From NCBI GenBank assembly GCA_910587575.1, contig CAJULU010000033.1:772-20801 (forward strand): a stretch of 20,030 nt of DNA, read 5' to 3'. This DNA comes from an uncultured Dorea sp. (GTDB lineage: Bacteria; Bacillota; Clostridia; Lachnospirales; Lachnospiraceae). The position numbers were made by a program, and so were the translations under genes. Numbering within the stretch: position 1 is the stretch's first letter; every line of letters starts with the position of its first letter. The notes beneath the pieces were generated by a model, which searched no databases, had not been told where the DNA came from, and saw only the letters and a list, made by a program, of their open reading frames with translations. Below are positions 1-7,939 of this stretch, piece after piece.

Positions 1-504
1 CCAGCTGTCCATGGTGCCATGGCAGAGTTCCTTTGCCTCTGCCAGTTCCCTGGCGCCTTCCACATTCCTGAGAATCCAGGCAATCTTTGAGGCCGGAAAA
101 TAAGGCGACAGATTCATTCCTGTCTTCTGGCGGATCTTTTCCGCCCACCCATCGCCGGCCGCCTGGTCGCAGATGTCTGCGGCACGGGCACACTGCCACA
201 CGACAGCCTGCCCCACCGGTTCCCCTGTCATCCGGTTCCATGCAAGAGATGTCTCCCGCTGGTTACTGATTCCGATTCCTGCCACTTCTTCCTTGTTAAT
301 GCCGGATTCTTCCAGCAGCCGAGCCGTCACTTCGATTACATTGCGGTAAATCTCGGCAGGATCATGGGAAACCCATCCCTTCTCATTAATAATCTGCCTG
401 TGGGACTGATCTCTTCTGCCAATCAGACTGCCGGAAGAATCAAATAACAACGCCTTGGTTCCCTGGGTACTCTGATCTATACTGATAATATACTGTCTGG
501 GCAT
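1..504 (-). CDS. FGGY-family carbohydrate kinase, glycerol-kinase-like (C-terminus outside window)
   Basis: Cytoplasmic ATP-dependent sugar or polyol kinase. Only the first 168 residues are present; the frame is open to the window edge. Seen: an N-terminal phosphate-binding strand (IDQSTQGTKALLFD, residues 9-22), GWVSHDP (43-49), NQRET (81-85), VVWQCARAAD (101-110) and SPYFPASKIAWIL (133-145). These resemble glycerol kinase more than xylulokinase, including the residues that in GlpK hold glycerol (Arg83, Glu84, Trp103, Tyr135). Where GlpK has an Arg-Arg-Thr segment after WQC, this protein has Ala-Arg-Ala, so glycerol itself may not be the substrate. ATG is preceded by AGGAGGG at good spacing. 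It is the most distal operon gene in the window, 103 bases after the transketolase, with a hairpin in the gap. By context I infer that it phosphorylates the ketose made by the isomerase upstream; an apulose-type branched ketose, which ends in a glycerol-like group, is one candidate. Confidence 0.88.
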   Translation of the reverse strand, partial: MPRQYIISIDQSTQGTKALLFDSSGSLIGRRDQSHRQIINEKGWVSHDPAEIYRNVIEVTARLLEESGINKEEVAGIGISNQRETSLAWNRMTGEPVGQAVVWQCARAADICDQAAGDGWAEKIRQKTGMNLSPYFPASKIAWILRNVEGARELAEAKELCHGTMDSW

Positions 505-548
505 TTACTCTTTCCCTCCTCTGCCTGCTCTTACTTCTACCCGCCAGA

Positions 549-588
549 TATTCCCTGACAAGAACATCCCTGTTCTTGTCAGTATCTG
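549..588 (-). other. Intercistronic hairpin between transketolase and kinase genes
   Basis: The arms CTGACAAGAACA (555-566) and TGTTCTTGTCAG (571-582) are perfect inverted repeats of 12 bp around a 4-base loop. An outer pairing (CAGATA with TATCTG) adds six more pairs across a 4-base bulge. No T-run follows on either strand, so it is not a standard intrinsic terminator. A stem this stable between operon genes could stop 3' decay, mark an RNA processing site or lower kinase expression. Function is inferred only. Confidence 0.6.
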
Positions 589-607
589 TCTGCACCGTCT
601 GGCATTT

Positions 608-1540
608 TCAGTCTAATGCTTCCAGCACCGTCTTCCGAATGCCTTCTGCATTCAATCCATAATAATCAAACACTTCTTTCGACGTCCCGGTAATCACCGG
701 TGCATCCGGCAGCGCCAGGTTCACCACCTTCTTCGGGCACTCACTGGCAACCACCTGGCTCACCATGGAGCCTAATCCGCCGAAAGGCGAATGCTCCTCT
801 ACCGTGATCACTGCCCTGGCATTTTCTGCAGCCTTTACAACCGCCTCTTTATCCAGAGGTTTCACACAGTACATATCCACCACCGATACATGAATCCCTT
901 TTTCCTCCAGAAGCTTTGCCGCCTCTGCTGCCGGCTTCACCATCTCGCCGCAGGCAATAATCGCAGCATCCGTCCCTTCCTTCACTACCGTGGCCTTATC
1001 AAGCTCAAAAGGAACCTGCCCTTCTTCATATACGTCTTCCACGGCATTGCGGCCTACCCGGATGTATGCCGGTTTCTCATCTTCTAATAACGCCTTCATC
1101 AGACATTCCGTCTGCAGCCGGTCACTTGGAAGATAGACCCTCATATTCGGAATCGCACACATGGCCGCAAGATCCTGTGCAGAATGGTGGCTCATTCCAA
1201 GAGCGCCGTAGCTCACTCCGCCGCTGATTCCGATCAGCTTGACATTGGTATTGGAATATGACACGTCAACCTTACACTGCTCATAACTTCTGGTACTTAA
1301 GAAACTGGCCGGCGAGGCTGCGTAAGGCTTCTTGCCGCATTTGGCAAGCCCGGCGGAAATGCTGACCAGATTCTGCTCTGCAATCCCTACTTCCACAAAC
1401 TGCTCCGGAAACGTATCTGCAAATCTGGCCAGGGACGCACTGCCTCTGGAATCACTGCACAGTACCACAATGTCCTTATCTTCCTTCGCCTTTTCCAGTA
1501 ACACATCACAAATCACCTGTCTGTTCGCAATTTTACTCAA
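608..1540 (-). CDS. Transketolase, C-terminal subunit (pyrimidine-binding and C-terminal domains)
   Basis: Second half of a two-polypeptide, thiamine-diphosphate-dependent transketolase that moves a two-carbon ketol unit between sugar phosphates. It is 310 residues, as expected for the split form. The catalytic glutamate that activates the cofactor is seen in VEVGIAEQN (Glu55). The GISGGVSYGALGMSHHSAQD stretch (about 104-123) and the C-terminal TVEEHSPFGGLGSMV segment are typical of the family. The start is TTG at 1540, set by an AAGGAGG site nine bases upstream; no suitable ATG follows. It overlaps the N-subunit gene by eight bases, so the two are very likely translated as a coupled pair. 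In a sugar operon it probably handles the product of the neighbouring kinase. The subunit pair resembles AptAB-type (apulose 4-phosphate) as well as generic split transketolases; sequence alone does not decide. Confidence 0.93.
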   Translation of the reverse strand: MSKIANRQVICDVLLEKAKEDKDIVVLCSDSRGSASLARFADTFPEQFVEVGIAEQNLVSISAGLAKCGKKPYAASPASFLSTRSYEQCKVDVSYSNTNVKLIGISGGVSYGALGMSHHSAQDLAAMCAIPNMRVYLPSDRLQTECLMKALLEDEKPAYIRVGRNAVEDVYEEGQVPFELDKATVVKEGTDAAIIACGEMVKPAAEAAKLLEEKGIHVSVVDMYCVKPLDKEAVVKAAENARAVITVEEHSPFGGLGSMVSQVVASECPKKVVNLALPDAPVITGTSKEVFDYYGLNAEGIRKTVLEALD

Positions 1541-2366
1541 CCGAAAGCGCCTCCTTTCTCTCCTTCAGATCTTTTCTGATCTGTGCCAGTTCTTCTTCAC
1601 TGGGAACTTTATGATGCCAGTTCGCCTTGTTCTCCATCACCGACGATCCCTTTCCCTTTACGGTATTGGCAATCAGCACGCTTGGCTTTCCTTTTGTCTC
1701 CCTGGCTTCCTCGAACGCAGCCTTTAACTGCCCAATGTCATTTCCATCCTTCACATCAATGACATGCCAGTGAAACGCACGGAATCTCTCATGCAGGTCA
1801 TCATGAGCCATAACGTCCTCCGTATTTCCGGAAATCTGAAGCCGGTTGCGGTCCACCACAGCACAGAGATTGTCAAGCTTGTAATGGCTGGCCGCCATTG
1901 TGCCTTCCCACACAGAGCCTTCTGCCAGTTCCCCGTCACCCATCACAGTGTAGACCCTGCATTTCTGCCCATTCATCTTTGCTGCCAGCGCCATCCCCAC
2001 ACAGACCGGAAGCCCGTGCCCCAGGGAGCCGGAATTCATCTCGATTCCCGGCAGCTTGTTGTTGGGATGCCCGATATACTGGGAACCAAATTGACTGAAC
2101 TGCGACACAACCTCTTCCTGGGAGAAGAAGCCTTTCCTGGCAAGAACCGCATAATAAGCTTCCACAGAATGGCCTTTGCTCATTACAAATTTATCCCGGT
2201 CCGGATCCTCCATATTCTCCGGGCTGATATTCATCTGGTCAAAATAGAGTTCCGTCAGAATCTCCATAACACTCATGTCGCCGCCGATATGCCCGGCCTT
2301 TCCGCTCATGATAATATCCAAGGTATGTTCCCGCAGTTCATAGGCCAGCGCTTTCAGATTACTCAT
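1533..2366 (-). CDS. Transketolase, N-terminal subunit (ThDP pyrophosphate-binding)
   Basis: First half of the split transketolase, 277 residues. It binds the diphosphate and metal end of thiamine diphosphate: the GDG...N motif is seen as GDGELAEGSVWEG (143-155) followed by DRN (172-174). Conserved histidines lie in SGKAGHIGGD (His26), MSKGHSVEA (His66), YIGHP (His100) and SLGHGLP (His117). It has no pyrimidine domain, which the next gene supplies. ATG at 2366 overlaps the isomerase stop codon as ATGA, and an AGGGGAGGATG site precedes it. The tight isomerase-transketolase coupling suggests the two enzymes belong to one catabolic route. Cytoplasmic. Whether it serves the general pentose phosphate pathway or a dedicated sugar cannot be told from the sequence. 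Confidence 0.93.
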   Translation of the reverse strand: MSNLKALAYELREHTLDIIMSGKAGHIGGDMSVMEILTELYFDQMNISPENMEDPDRDKFVMSKGHSVEAYYAVLARKGFFSQEEVVSQFSQFGSQYIGHPNNKLPGIEMNSGSLGHGLPVCVGMALAAKMNGQKCRVYTVMGDGELAEGSVWEGTMAASHYKLDNLCAVVDRNRLQISGNTEDVMAHDDLHERFRAFHWHVIDVKDGNDIGQLKAAFEEARETKGKPSVLIANTVKGKGSSVMENKANWHHKVPSEEELAQIRKDLKERKEALSVE

Positions 2367-3775
2367 AATGTAACATCCTCCCCTCTCAGATATGCTTTTA
2401 CGTCTTCTTCTACCGGGTCATACAGATCCGGCGTAATCCCCAGATATTTACATGCCTCATACAGCACAGGAACCAGATTGCCATGGATTCCTACACAGTG
2501 GTGGATATAGGGTCCCTCCACCAGCTTCGCTTCCAGGCGCTTGATATTCTCCACTTCCACCCAGAGATAGGTTCCCATCCCTTTCGGCCCGTCAATCCCT
2601 TTCGCATTGCCAAGAAGCATGGAATACTCTCCATGGTCTCCGTCAAACCTTACCAGAGTCACCTCGCCGTGCTGCGCCTCTGCCGTAATGCTGCCCGGAT
2701 GTTCGAAGGCCAAAGGATAGGTCAGCTTCGGCGTCTCCTTTGCCACGGAAACCGGCCACGGTCCGCAGTGCTGTAAGAGCTCCCCGTTTTCAACGTCCGG
2801 ATGGCGGATTGTCCAGTCTGCGAAGAAACTCCTCTTCTGTCCCATTCCCGCCGCTTCTGCAAGAAGCGCCGTAACCGCACCGTGAATATCCGTCTCACAC
2901 ACCACCGGAATCCCTTCTTCGTTCAGCAGTGCATTTGCCGCACAGGGCATGATGCCAATCTCTGACTGAAGCTGGTTCCAGCACTGGATTGCAGCGGCCT
3001 GGCAGCCATATTTTGTAATCAGCCGTTTCATGGCAACCTTTAAGGCAGCAACATTCTCAAGTTCCTCATCCTTGATACAGATCTCCATATTCTCACGGCA
3101 GTATGCCATCACTTCCGCCACTTCGCTGCCTTCCTTTTTCGCTTTCTTCATCTCGTCCGTCAGTTCCGGCATGGGCACTGGAGCAAGCTGGATGTTGAAT
3201 TTCTCCAGAAGTTCTCCTTCATTGCACATGGTAGACCAGAACTCAAAGGGCCTGGTTGAGATCTGTAAAATCCGGATGTTCCGGAAAGTCTTTACCACAT
3301 TGCACACTGCCAGGAAGTCCCTAAGCCCTCTCTCAAAAACAGGGTCATTCAGACGGCAGTTGGTCATATAGGTAAACGGCACGTTAAACCGGCGCAGTAC
3401 CTTCCCTGTGGCAAACAGCCCGCACTGGGTATCCCGAAGCCTGGTCCCGTCCGCCTCCGGCCTTTCATCCAGCGGCCCCCACAAAAGAACGGGGACGTCC
3501 AGATCCTTCGCAAGCCTTGCGCACTCAAATTCTGTCCCGAAATTACAGTGAGGAAGGAACAGACCGTCTACCTTTTCCTTCTTGAATTTCTCCGCAATCC
3601 GAATCCGGTCTCCATCATCATAGAGCAGTCCCTCATCGTTAATGTCCGTAATATCCACAAAATCAATCTCCAGTTCCTTCAGACGCTCCGCCGTCAGTCC
3701 ACGGTATTTTACCGCATCCGGAGCGCTGAAGATACTTCTTCTTGTAGGTGCAAAACCAATCTTAATCCTTGACAT
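2363..3775 (-). CDS. Sugar isomerase of the L-fucose/L-arabinose isomerase superfamily
   Basis: A 470-residue, probably metal-dependent cytoplasmic aldose-ketose isomerase. The family signature is clear in the central and C-terminal parts: AAAIQCWNQLQSEIG (260-274), VVCETDIHGA (291-300), FFADW (317-321), and a C-terminal IHHCVGIHGN (424-433). Aligning by eye to fucose isomerase, Glu294 and Asp320 take the places of its two acidic metal ligands, and one of His425, His426 or His431 that of the third. It is shorter than classical FucI (about 590) and lacks obvious close kinship to AraA, so it belongs to the broad 'fucose isomerase-like' group whose members act on different sugars. ATG is preceded by GGAGGAAG; its stop overlaps the transketolase start. 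Together with the kinase and transketolase it suggests a pentose-type pathway, perhaps apiose to apulose. The substrate is inferred. Confidence 0.85.
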   Translation of the reverse strand: MSRIKIGFAPTRRSIFSAPDAVKYRGLTAERLKELEIDFVDITDINDEGLLYDDGDRIRIAEKFKKEKVDGLFLPHCNFGTEFECARLAKDLDVPVLLWGPLDERPEADGTRLRDTQCGLFATGKVLRRFNVPFTYMTNCRLNDPVFERGLRDFLAVCNVVKTFRNIRILQISTRPFEFWSTMCNEGELLEKFNIQLAPVPMPELTDEMKKAKKEGSEVAEVMAYCRENMEICIKDEELENVAALKVAMKRLITKYGCQAAAIQCWNQLQSEIGIMPCAANALLNEEGIPVVCETDIHGAVTALLAEAAGMGQKRSFFADWTIRHPDVENGELLQHCGPWPVSVAKETPKLTYPLAFEHPGSITAEAQHGEVTLVRFDGDHGEYSMLLGNAKGIDGPKGMGTYLWVEVENIKRLEAKLVEGPYIHHCVGIHGNLVPVLYEACKYLGITPDLYDPVEEDVKAYLRGEDVTL

Positions 3776-3816
3776 AGCACACTTCCTCCATTTCCTGTTC
3801 CTATCTGTTCAATGAT

Positions 3817-4533
3817 CTAATGTCCCTGTTTCTTCAGCATTTTCTCCTTCCGGTACTGGTCGCGCAGGGCATACATCGCCTCATCCACCGTATCCTCGGG
3901 CAGATCCTCTTTTCGGGTAAATCTGCGGAATGCACGGTAGAACATGCTGCTGCACAGATGACCCGTCAGCGCAAATCCGATCAGCAGCCAGACCGCCAGA
4001 GCCGCCATTATGGACGCATAGGTCTGGATACTGGCAATCACCGCTGCCGCCAGAACCAGAAAGATGACAACCGTATATGGGAAACTCATAATCCCCATGA
4101 TAAATGCCTTAACCACCGTATCCAGCCAGCCGTTTTCGAATCTTGCCAGAACCGCAAAACTATACAGAACCGTCATCACCATCACCGCCAGAATGGCTCC
4201 GAACCCGATCATGATCTGACTGCGTCCTGCCGTGTCTGCACCGGCCACAATGGCAACATTCAATCCCCATGCAGACACGAACACCAGAAAAATCAGCCAG
4301 ATTATCGTACTGTTCTTGAAGTTCGCTTTAAAGTCACGGATATATTCTCTTCTTACATCATCCGTCCTTTTTTCTTTTCTCTTAAAAAGAACGGAATTCA
4401 ACGCCGTAACCGATGCCCCGATGGTCACAACCGGGATGGAAGTCACGATGAACAACAGGTTCAGTAAAGCCATATCTCCCACATAGTCAAAAAAACGCCA
4501 TAATTTTGAATCCATACTGAAAGAAAATTTCAT
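3817..4533 (-). CDS. YesL/DUF624-family integral membrane protein
   Basis: A small polytopic membrane protein of 238 residues with the typical YesL opening (SMDSKLWRFFDYVGD, then LLNLLFIVTSIPVVTIGAS) and a G-A-T-A-L-type segment before a basic loop. About five hydrophobic helices alternate with short charged loops, and the C-terminus is basic and cytoplasmic-looking. Family members sit in Firmicute operons for plant polysaccharide uptake next to ABC importers; their exact role is not established. The ATG at 4533 shares one base with the stop of the glycosidase gene (TGATG); a TTG three bases earlier at 4536 is an alternative that adds one residue. An AAAAGGG site lies just upstream. Membership in the operon suggests a helper role in import of the same substrate. 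Confidence 0.88.
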   Translation of the reverse strand: MKFSFSMDSKLWRFFDYVGDMALLNLLFIVTSIPVVTIGASVTALNSVLFKRKEKRTDDVRREYIRDFKANFKNSTIIWLIFLVFVSAWGLNVAIVAGADTAGRSQIMIGFGAILAVMVMTVLYSFAVLARFENGWLDTVVKAFIMGIMSFPYTVVIFLVLAAAVIASIQTYASIMAALAVWLLIGFALTGHLCSSMFYRAFRRFTRKEDLPEDTVDEAMYALRDQYRKEKMLKKQGH

Positions 4534-6074
4534 CAAATCAATCCCTTTTCATATATTCTCACGGCAATATACTGTTTTGCCGGAAGCTGTACCTTGAATT
4601 TTCCCTTAAATGTACCATACTTTGTAACCGTCATTTCCCAGGTATCCAGAACCTCAACTTCATATTCCTTCTCATCGTCAAAATGATATTCTTTGAAAGC
4701 CGGGCAGCGGAAACCATAGTAGAACAGGTAATACGGTATGGGCTGCAGACTGTCCACGGTTGCCATCAGATCTTCCGAGAACGGGGTAAGCTGTGTCTGT
4801 TTCAGACCTAACCCTGGTGTCTCTTTCAGAATCTTCAGGAGGAAATGGAATCTTTCGGGACTCGTTCCCTTTAACACACCGCCGTGGGACCACCAAAGGA
4901 TTCCATCCTCTGCCAGATAGGTTTCCCCATGTCCCGGATAGCCGCCCCGCAGGGCTCCTTCCCAGAATCTGCGGTTCATCTCTTCCCCGGGAATATTCCC
5001 CCAGTTCCATTCAATATTTCCTTCATATACAATCTCATCCAGGACCACCGGCTTCTGATAGCGTTCCCGCCACTCGGTCACCAGTTCCCCCGACAGATAC
5101 GGGTCAATACGCTGTACGGAACAGTGTGTCACCCATGGTCTGGTGAAATCATAGATTTTTTTACAGTTATGTATGGAACGCAGGTGTCCGTATACATCCT
5201 TTTCGCATAGGATAGACGCATACCGTTCCCAGTCTGCAATGGATTTCTGGGGCATCAGATCATACTCATTTGCCAGAGACCACCAGACGTTCCGGAAAGC
5301 CGAACACCTTGCCACCAGATACTTCCAGTAGAGATCATCCTCCTCTTTGGACATTAACGAGAAGCCCCACCGGTCATAAGGGTGCATAACGATGATATCT
5401 GCCTCAATCCCAAGATCCATCAGGTTCCGGATACGCTTCTCCAGATGTTCAAAATGCTTTGGATTGAACCTCTGGTAATCCCAGTGGTTCCCTTCCGGCC
5501 GTCCCACATATTCCATAAAATTGTCTCTGGTAAGACCCGAACTGTCTACCGGCGTTCCCTCATACGGATAACTGTACGGCTCGTTAAAATTGTAATCATA
5601 ATGCTTCGGGAATACGCAGAAACGTATCTTATTAAAAGCGCTCTCCTTAAGGGTCCGAAGGGTCTGCTCCTGCAGTTCCTCTGACTGCAGCGTCCACACA
5701 TAGCAGGTGGTTCCGATGGAATAATAGGGCGTCCCGTCTTCATAGGCAAAATGAAAGGTATCTGCAACTCTGACCGGCCCGTGATTTCCTTCTGAAGCAG
5801 GCTCCACTTCAAAGGTTCCTTCACATCCGTCCTGCTCTGCATAAGTTCCATATACCCGGAACCGGTAAGTTTCCTCAAATGACGGCATAAAACGGACCTT
5901 GTAGATTCCATTGCCGTCATAGAATCCGTCTACCGTCTTTTTCTCATTTTCACAGGAGAATTCTGCCTTGATCTCATAATCTGTAAAGGGATTACCGCCG
6001 CACTTTCCTTCCAGTGCAATCTCAAAAATTCCCCATTTTTCTACTTTCTGCGTACAATGTACGATGTTGCTCAT
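4533..6074 (-). CDS. Intracellular DUF5060/DUF5605-type glycoside hydrolase, paralogue A
   Basis: A 513-residue putative glycosidase. No signal peptide or membrane helix is visible, so it should act in the cytoplasm on imported sugars. Residues 11-100 fit the DUF5060 beta domain (VEKWGIFE, GNPFTD, DGFYDGNGIYKVRFMP). About 105-430 is a TIM-barrel-like domain (DGTPYYSIGTTCYVW, FNKIRFCVFPKHYDYN, HPYDRWGF, NVWWSLANEYDL, GHLRSIHNC). The end resembles a beta-sandwich (DUF5605-like). Glu270 in 'ANE' and Glu347 in 'VVLDEIVYEG' sit where clan GH-A enzymes carry acid/base and nucleophile; this assignment is inference. The start at 6074, not the upstream in-frame ATG at 6203, is chosen because it has a GAGAGGAAC site, matches the N-terminus of the plus-strand paralogue and avoids overlapping the permease. 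The barrel resembles apiosidase-like (DUF4038) proteins, which is one hint at substrate. Confidence 0.85.
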   Translation of the reverse strand: MSNIVHCTQKVEKWGIFEIALEGKCGGNPFTDYEIKAEFSCENEKKTVDGFYDGNGIYKVRFMPSFEETYRFRVYGTYAEQDGCEGTFEVEPASEGNHGPVRVADTFHFAYEDGTPYYSIGTTCYVWTLQSEELQEQTLRTLKESAFNKIRFCVFPKHYDYNFNEPYSYPYEGTPVDSSGLTRDNFMEYVGRPEGNHWDYQRFNPKHFEHLEKRIRNLMDLGIEADIIVMHPYDRWGFSLMSKEEDDLYWKYLVARCSAFRNVWWSLANEYDLMPQKSIADWERYASILCEKDVYGHLRSIHNCKKIYDFTRPWVTHCSVQRIDPYLSGELVTEWRERYQKPVVLDEIVYEGNIEWNWGNIPGEEMNRRFWEGALRGGYPGHGETYLAEDGILWWSHGGVLKGTSPERFHFLLKILKETPGLGLKQTQLTPFSEDLMATVDSLQPIPYYLFYYGFRCPAFKEYHFDDEKEYEVEVLDTWEMTVTKYGTFKGKFKVQLPAKQYIAVRIYEKGLI

Positions 6075-6106
6075 TCTTTTTGTTCCTCTCTTCCTGAATA
6101 TTACAG

Positions 6107-6943
6107 TTATTTCACCGCACCGGCCATACCTTCTACGAAGTATCTCTGGAAGATCAGATATACTGCCATGACCGGAATCACCGAGATCAGCACTCCGGCA
6201 CACAGATAACCGTAATCCGTTCCATGCTCGCCCACAAAGGTCATCAGTCCTACCGGCACTGTCTTAAGCTTATTGTCATTGATGATGACAGAAGCCAGCA
6301 GATACTCATTCCATGTAGATAAAAAATCTGTGATAAACAACGTTGCAATGGCTGGTTTACAGATGGGCAGGATAATGTGGAAAAAGTTCTGCCACTTATT
6401 CGCACCGTCAATATAGGCCGCCTCATCAATGGCAAAATCGATTCCCTTCATGAATCCATGCATGATCAGAATCATGAAAGAGACACCGAAACCAATGTAG
6501 ATATAGAACAGGCCGAAATAGGTATTGATCAGTCCCAGCTTATTATAAATAATGCTGATCGGAACCAGCGCAATCTGCATGGGCAGCATCATTCCCAGAA
6601 GCAGGAACACAAACCAGGCTGTAGCATGCTTTAATTTCGTTCTCGTCAGCGCAAAAGCTGCCATAGAAGAAATGAATATTCCAAGCGGCACCTTCAGAAG
6701 ACAGATAATCAGGTCATTCTTCATATACAGGAATAACCGCCCCTGGGTCATGGCATTCGCAAAGTTCTCCCAGGCAAGCCTTTCCGGTATTTCGAACAAC
6801 CCCAGGCCGCTGATAAAATCAGATTTGGCCTTGATCGCCGTCAGAAACAGCGTCACAATCGGGACGATCCAGAGAACCGCCAGAATGATCAGAACGAGAT
6901 AGCGCAGTGTTGATTTTGCATGTTTCTTTGCTTTTCCTTCCAT
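6107..6943 (-). CDS. Sugar ABC transporter permease, MalG-type
   Basis: Second inner-membrane subunit of a CUT1-type carbohydrate importer, 278 residues, with about six transmembrane helices. The first is at 12-36 after a lysine-rich N-terminus. The cytoplasmic EAA loop that docks the ATPase is clear: DEAAYIDGANKWQNFFHIILP (about 173-193). The chosen ATG at 6943 has an AGGAGGG site that overlaps the stop codon of the preceding permease; a longer frame from 7000 would run back over that gene and is rejected. It ends 32 bases before the glycosidase. No ATPase gene accompanies it. Many Firmicutes share one MsmX-type ATPase among such importers, and that is presumably the case here. Confidence 0.95.
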   Translation of the reverse strand: MEGKAKKHAKSTLRYLVLIILAVLWIVPIVTLFLTAIKAKSDFISGLGLFEIPERLAWENFANAMTQGRLFLYMKNDLIICLLKVPLGIFISSMAAFALTRTKLKHATAWFVFLLLGMMLPMQIALVPISIIYNKLGLINTYFGLFYIYIGFGVSFMILIMHGFMKGIDFAIDEAAYIDGANKWQNFFHIILPICKPAIATLFITDFLSTWNEYLLASVIINDNKLKTVPVGLMTFVGEHGTDYGYLCAGVLISVIPVMAVYLIFQRYFVEGMAGAVK

Positions 6944-6956
6944 AATAGCCGCCCTC

Positions 6957-7817
6957 CTATTCTTTCTTCGCCGTAAATGACATGTACGGGATGATGACAA
7001 GCAGCATCATCAGTACCATGATGATGGCAATCGCCGTGCCGTACCCTACATTGTTATATTGGAACACCTGGTTATACATATAAGAAGCAAGTACCTGGGT
7101 CGCATTGTTGGGACCGCCGTCCGTAAGACCTTTCACAATGTCATATACCTTCATGGCAGCAATCAGCAGCGTGGAGATGACCATAATGAAAGTATCCTTC
7201 ATCAGCGGAATCGTAATATGGAAAAATGTCTGTACTCCATTGGCGCCGTCAATGGATGCCGCCTCCAGCACATCCGGGGAAATGCCGCCAAGCCCTGCCA
7301 GAAACAGAATCATCGGCTGTCCGATCGCCTGCCAGAGCGCCGCAATAAATAAAGCAATTAATGCCGTGTTCGGCGTGGAGATCCAGGTCTGCGTAAAATC
7401 CAGTCCCAGCATTTTTGCAAACTGATTAATGAACCCGATCTGGGGATTGTAGATCCATCTCCAGATAATCGCCACCGCAATCGCCGAGATGACACTCGGG
7501 AAATAGAAAAACGCACGGAAAAACGTTCTTCCTCTGAATTTCTGGTTCATCAGAACCGCCAGCATCAAAGATACCGTTGTGGTAACAAGAACCGTAAGTA
7601 CAATCCAGATGATCGTATGCCTGAATGACATCCAGAATACTTCATCATGAATAAGCTGCGCATAATTCTTCAGACCGACAAATTCCATGCTGCCGATACC
7701 CGTACCGCTCTGAAAACTGATCCAGAGGGAGTAGAATACCGGAAAAATAATGACAGACAGATAAATAATCAATGCCGGTAACATAAAAAGATAGGGCGCC
7801 GTCTTATTTTCTTTCAT
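6957..7817 (-). CDS. Sugar ABC transporter permease, MalF-type
   Basis: First inner-membrane subunit of the CUT1 importer, 286 residues with about six helices. The N-terminal helix (APYLFMLPALIIYLSVIIFP) is followed by a short loop (FVGLKNYAQLI) typical of the family. The EAA loop is LEAASIDGANGVQTFFHITIP (about 184-204). ATG has an AGGAGG site ten bases upstream. It lies 122 bases after the binding-protein gene, from which it is separated by a terminator-like hairpin, and 13 bases before its partner permease. CUT1 systems mostly carry di- and oligosaccharides or glycosides, which fits the cytoplasmic hydrolase encoded next. The short N-terminus, without the extra helices of E. coli MalF, is normal in Firmicutes. 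Confidence 0.95.
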   Translation of the reverse strand: MKENKTAPYLFMLPALIIYLSVIIFPVFYSLWISFQSGTGIGSMEFVGLKNYAQLIHDEVFWMSFRHTIIWIVLTVLVTTTVSLMLAVLMNQKFRGRTFFRAFFYFPSVISAIAVAIIWRWIYNPQIGFINQFAKMLGLDFTQTWISTPNTALIALFIAALWQAIGQPMILFLAGLGGISPDVLEAASIDGANGVQTFFHITIPLMKDTFIMVISTLLIAAMKVYDIVKGLTDGGPNNATQVLASYMYNQVFQYNNVGYGTAIAIIMVLMMLLVIIPYMSFTAKKE

Positions 7818-7876
7818 TCTCTGTCAACCTCCTCTTCTCTTTTCTTTTTGTCTGATTTTTCTCTGACATTCCTTAT

Positions 7877-7916
7877 AAAAATTCCACCTGTGTGGTTTGC
7901 TGCCCCACAGGTGGAA
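7877..7916 (-). terminator. Terminator-like attenuator between binding protein and permeases
   Basis: On the minus strand, arms of 11 bp (TTCCACCTGTG at 7882-7892 and CACAGGTGGAA at 7906-7916) enclose a 13-base loop and are followed by five Ts (7881-7877). It lies just after the stop of the solute-binding protein and before the permease genes. Partial termination or 3'-end protection here would give more binding protein than permease, as seen in many sugar importer operons. Shape is seen; the effect is inferred. Confidence 0.7.
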
Positions 7917-7939
7917 ACCAACTTCTGTTTATTCAAAGG

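Noticed and set aside
1764..2510. Plus-strand open frame of 248 codons
   Set aside because: Antisense to the transketolase N-subunit and isomerase genes, which have clear family motifs and ribosome binding sites; its translation is rich in His, Pro and Arg and matches nothing.
3820..4467. Plus-strand open frame of 215 codons
   Set aside because: Exact antisense shadow of the YesL-family gene, with low-complexity His/Gln/Arg-rich translation typical of a shadow.
6075..6203. Longer start for the DUF5060 hydrolase at 6203
   Set aside because: The extra 43 residues overlap the permease 3' end in another frame, are absent from the paralogue, and the internal ATG at 6074 has a good ribosome binding site.
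6944..7000. Longer start for the second permease at 7000
   Set aside because: It would overlap the first permease; ATG at 6943 has an AGGAGGG site and gives a normal N-terminus.
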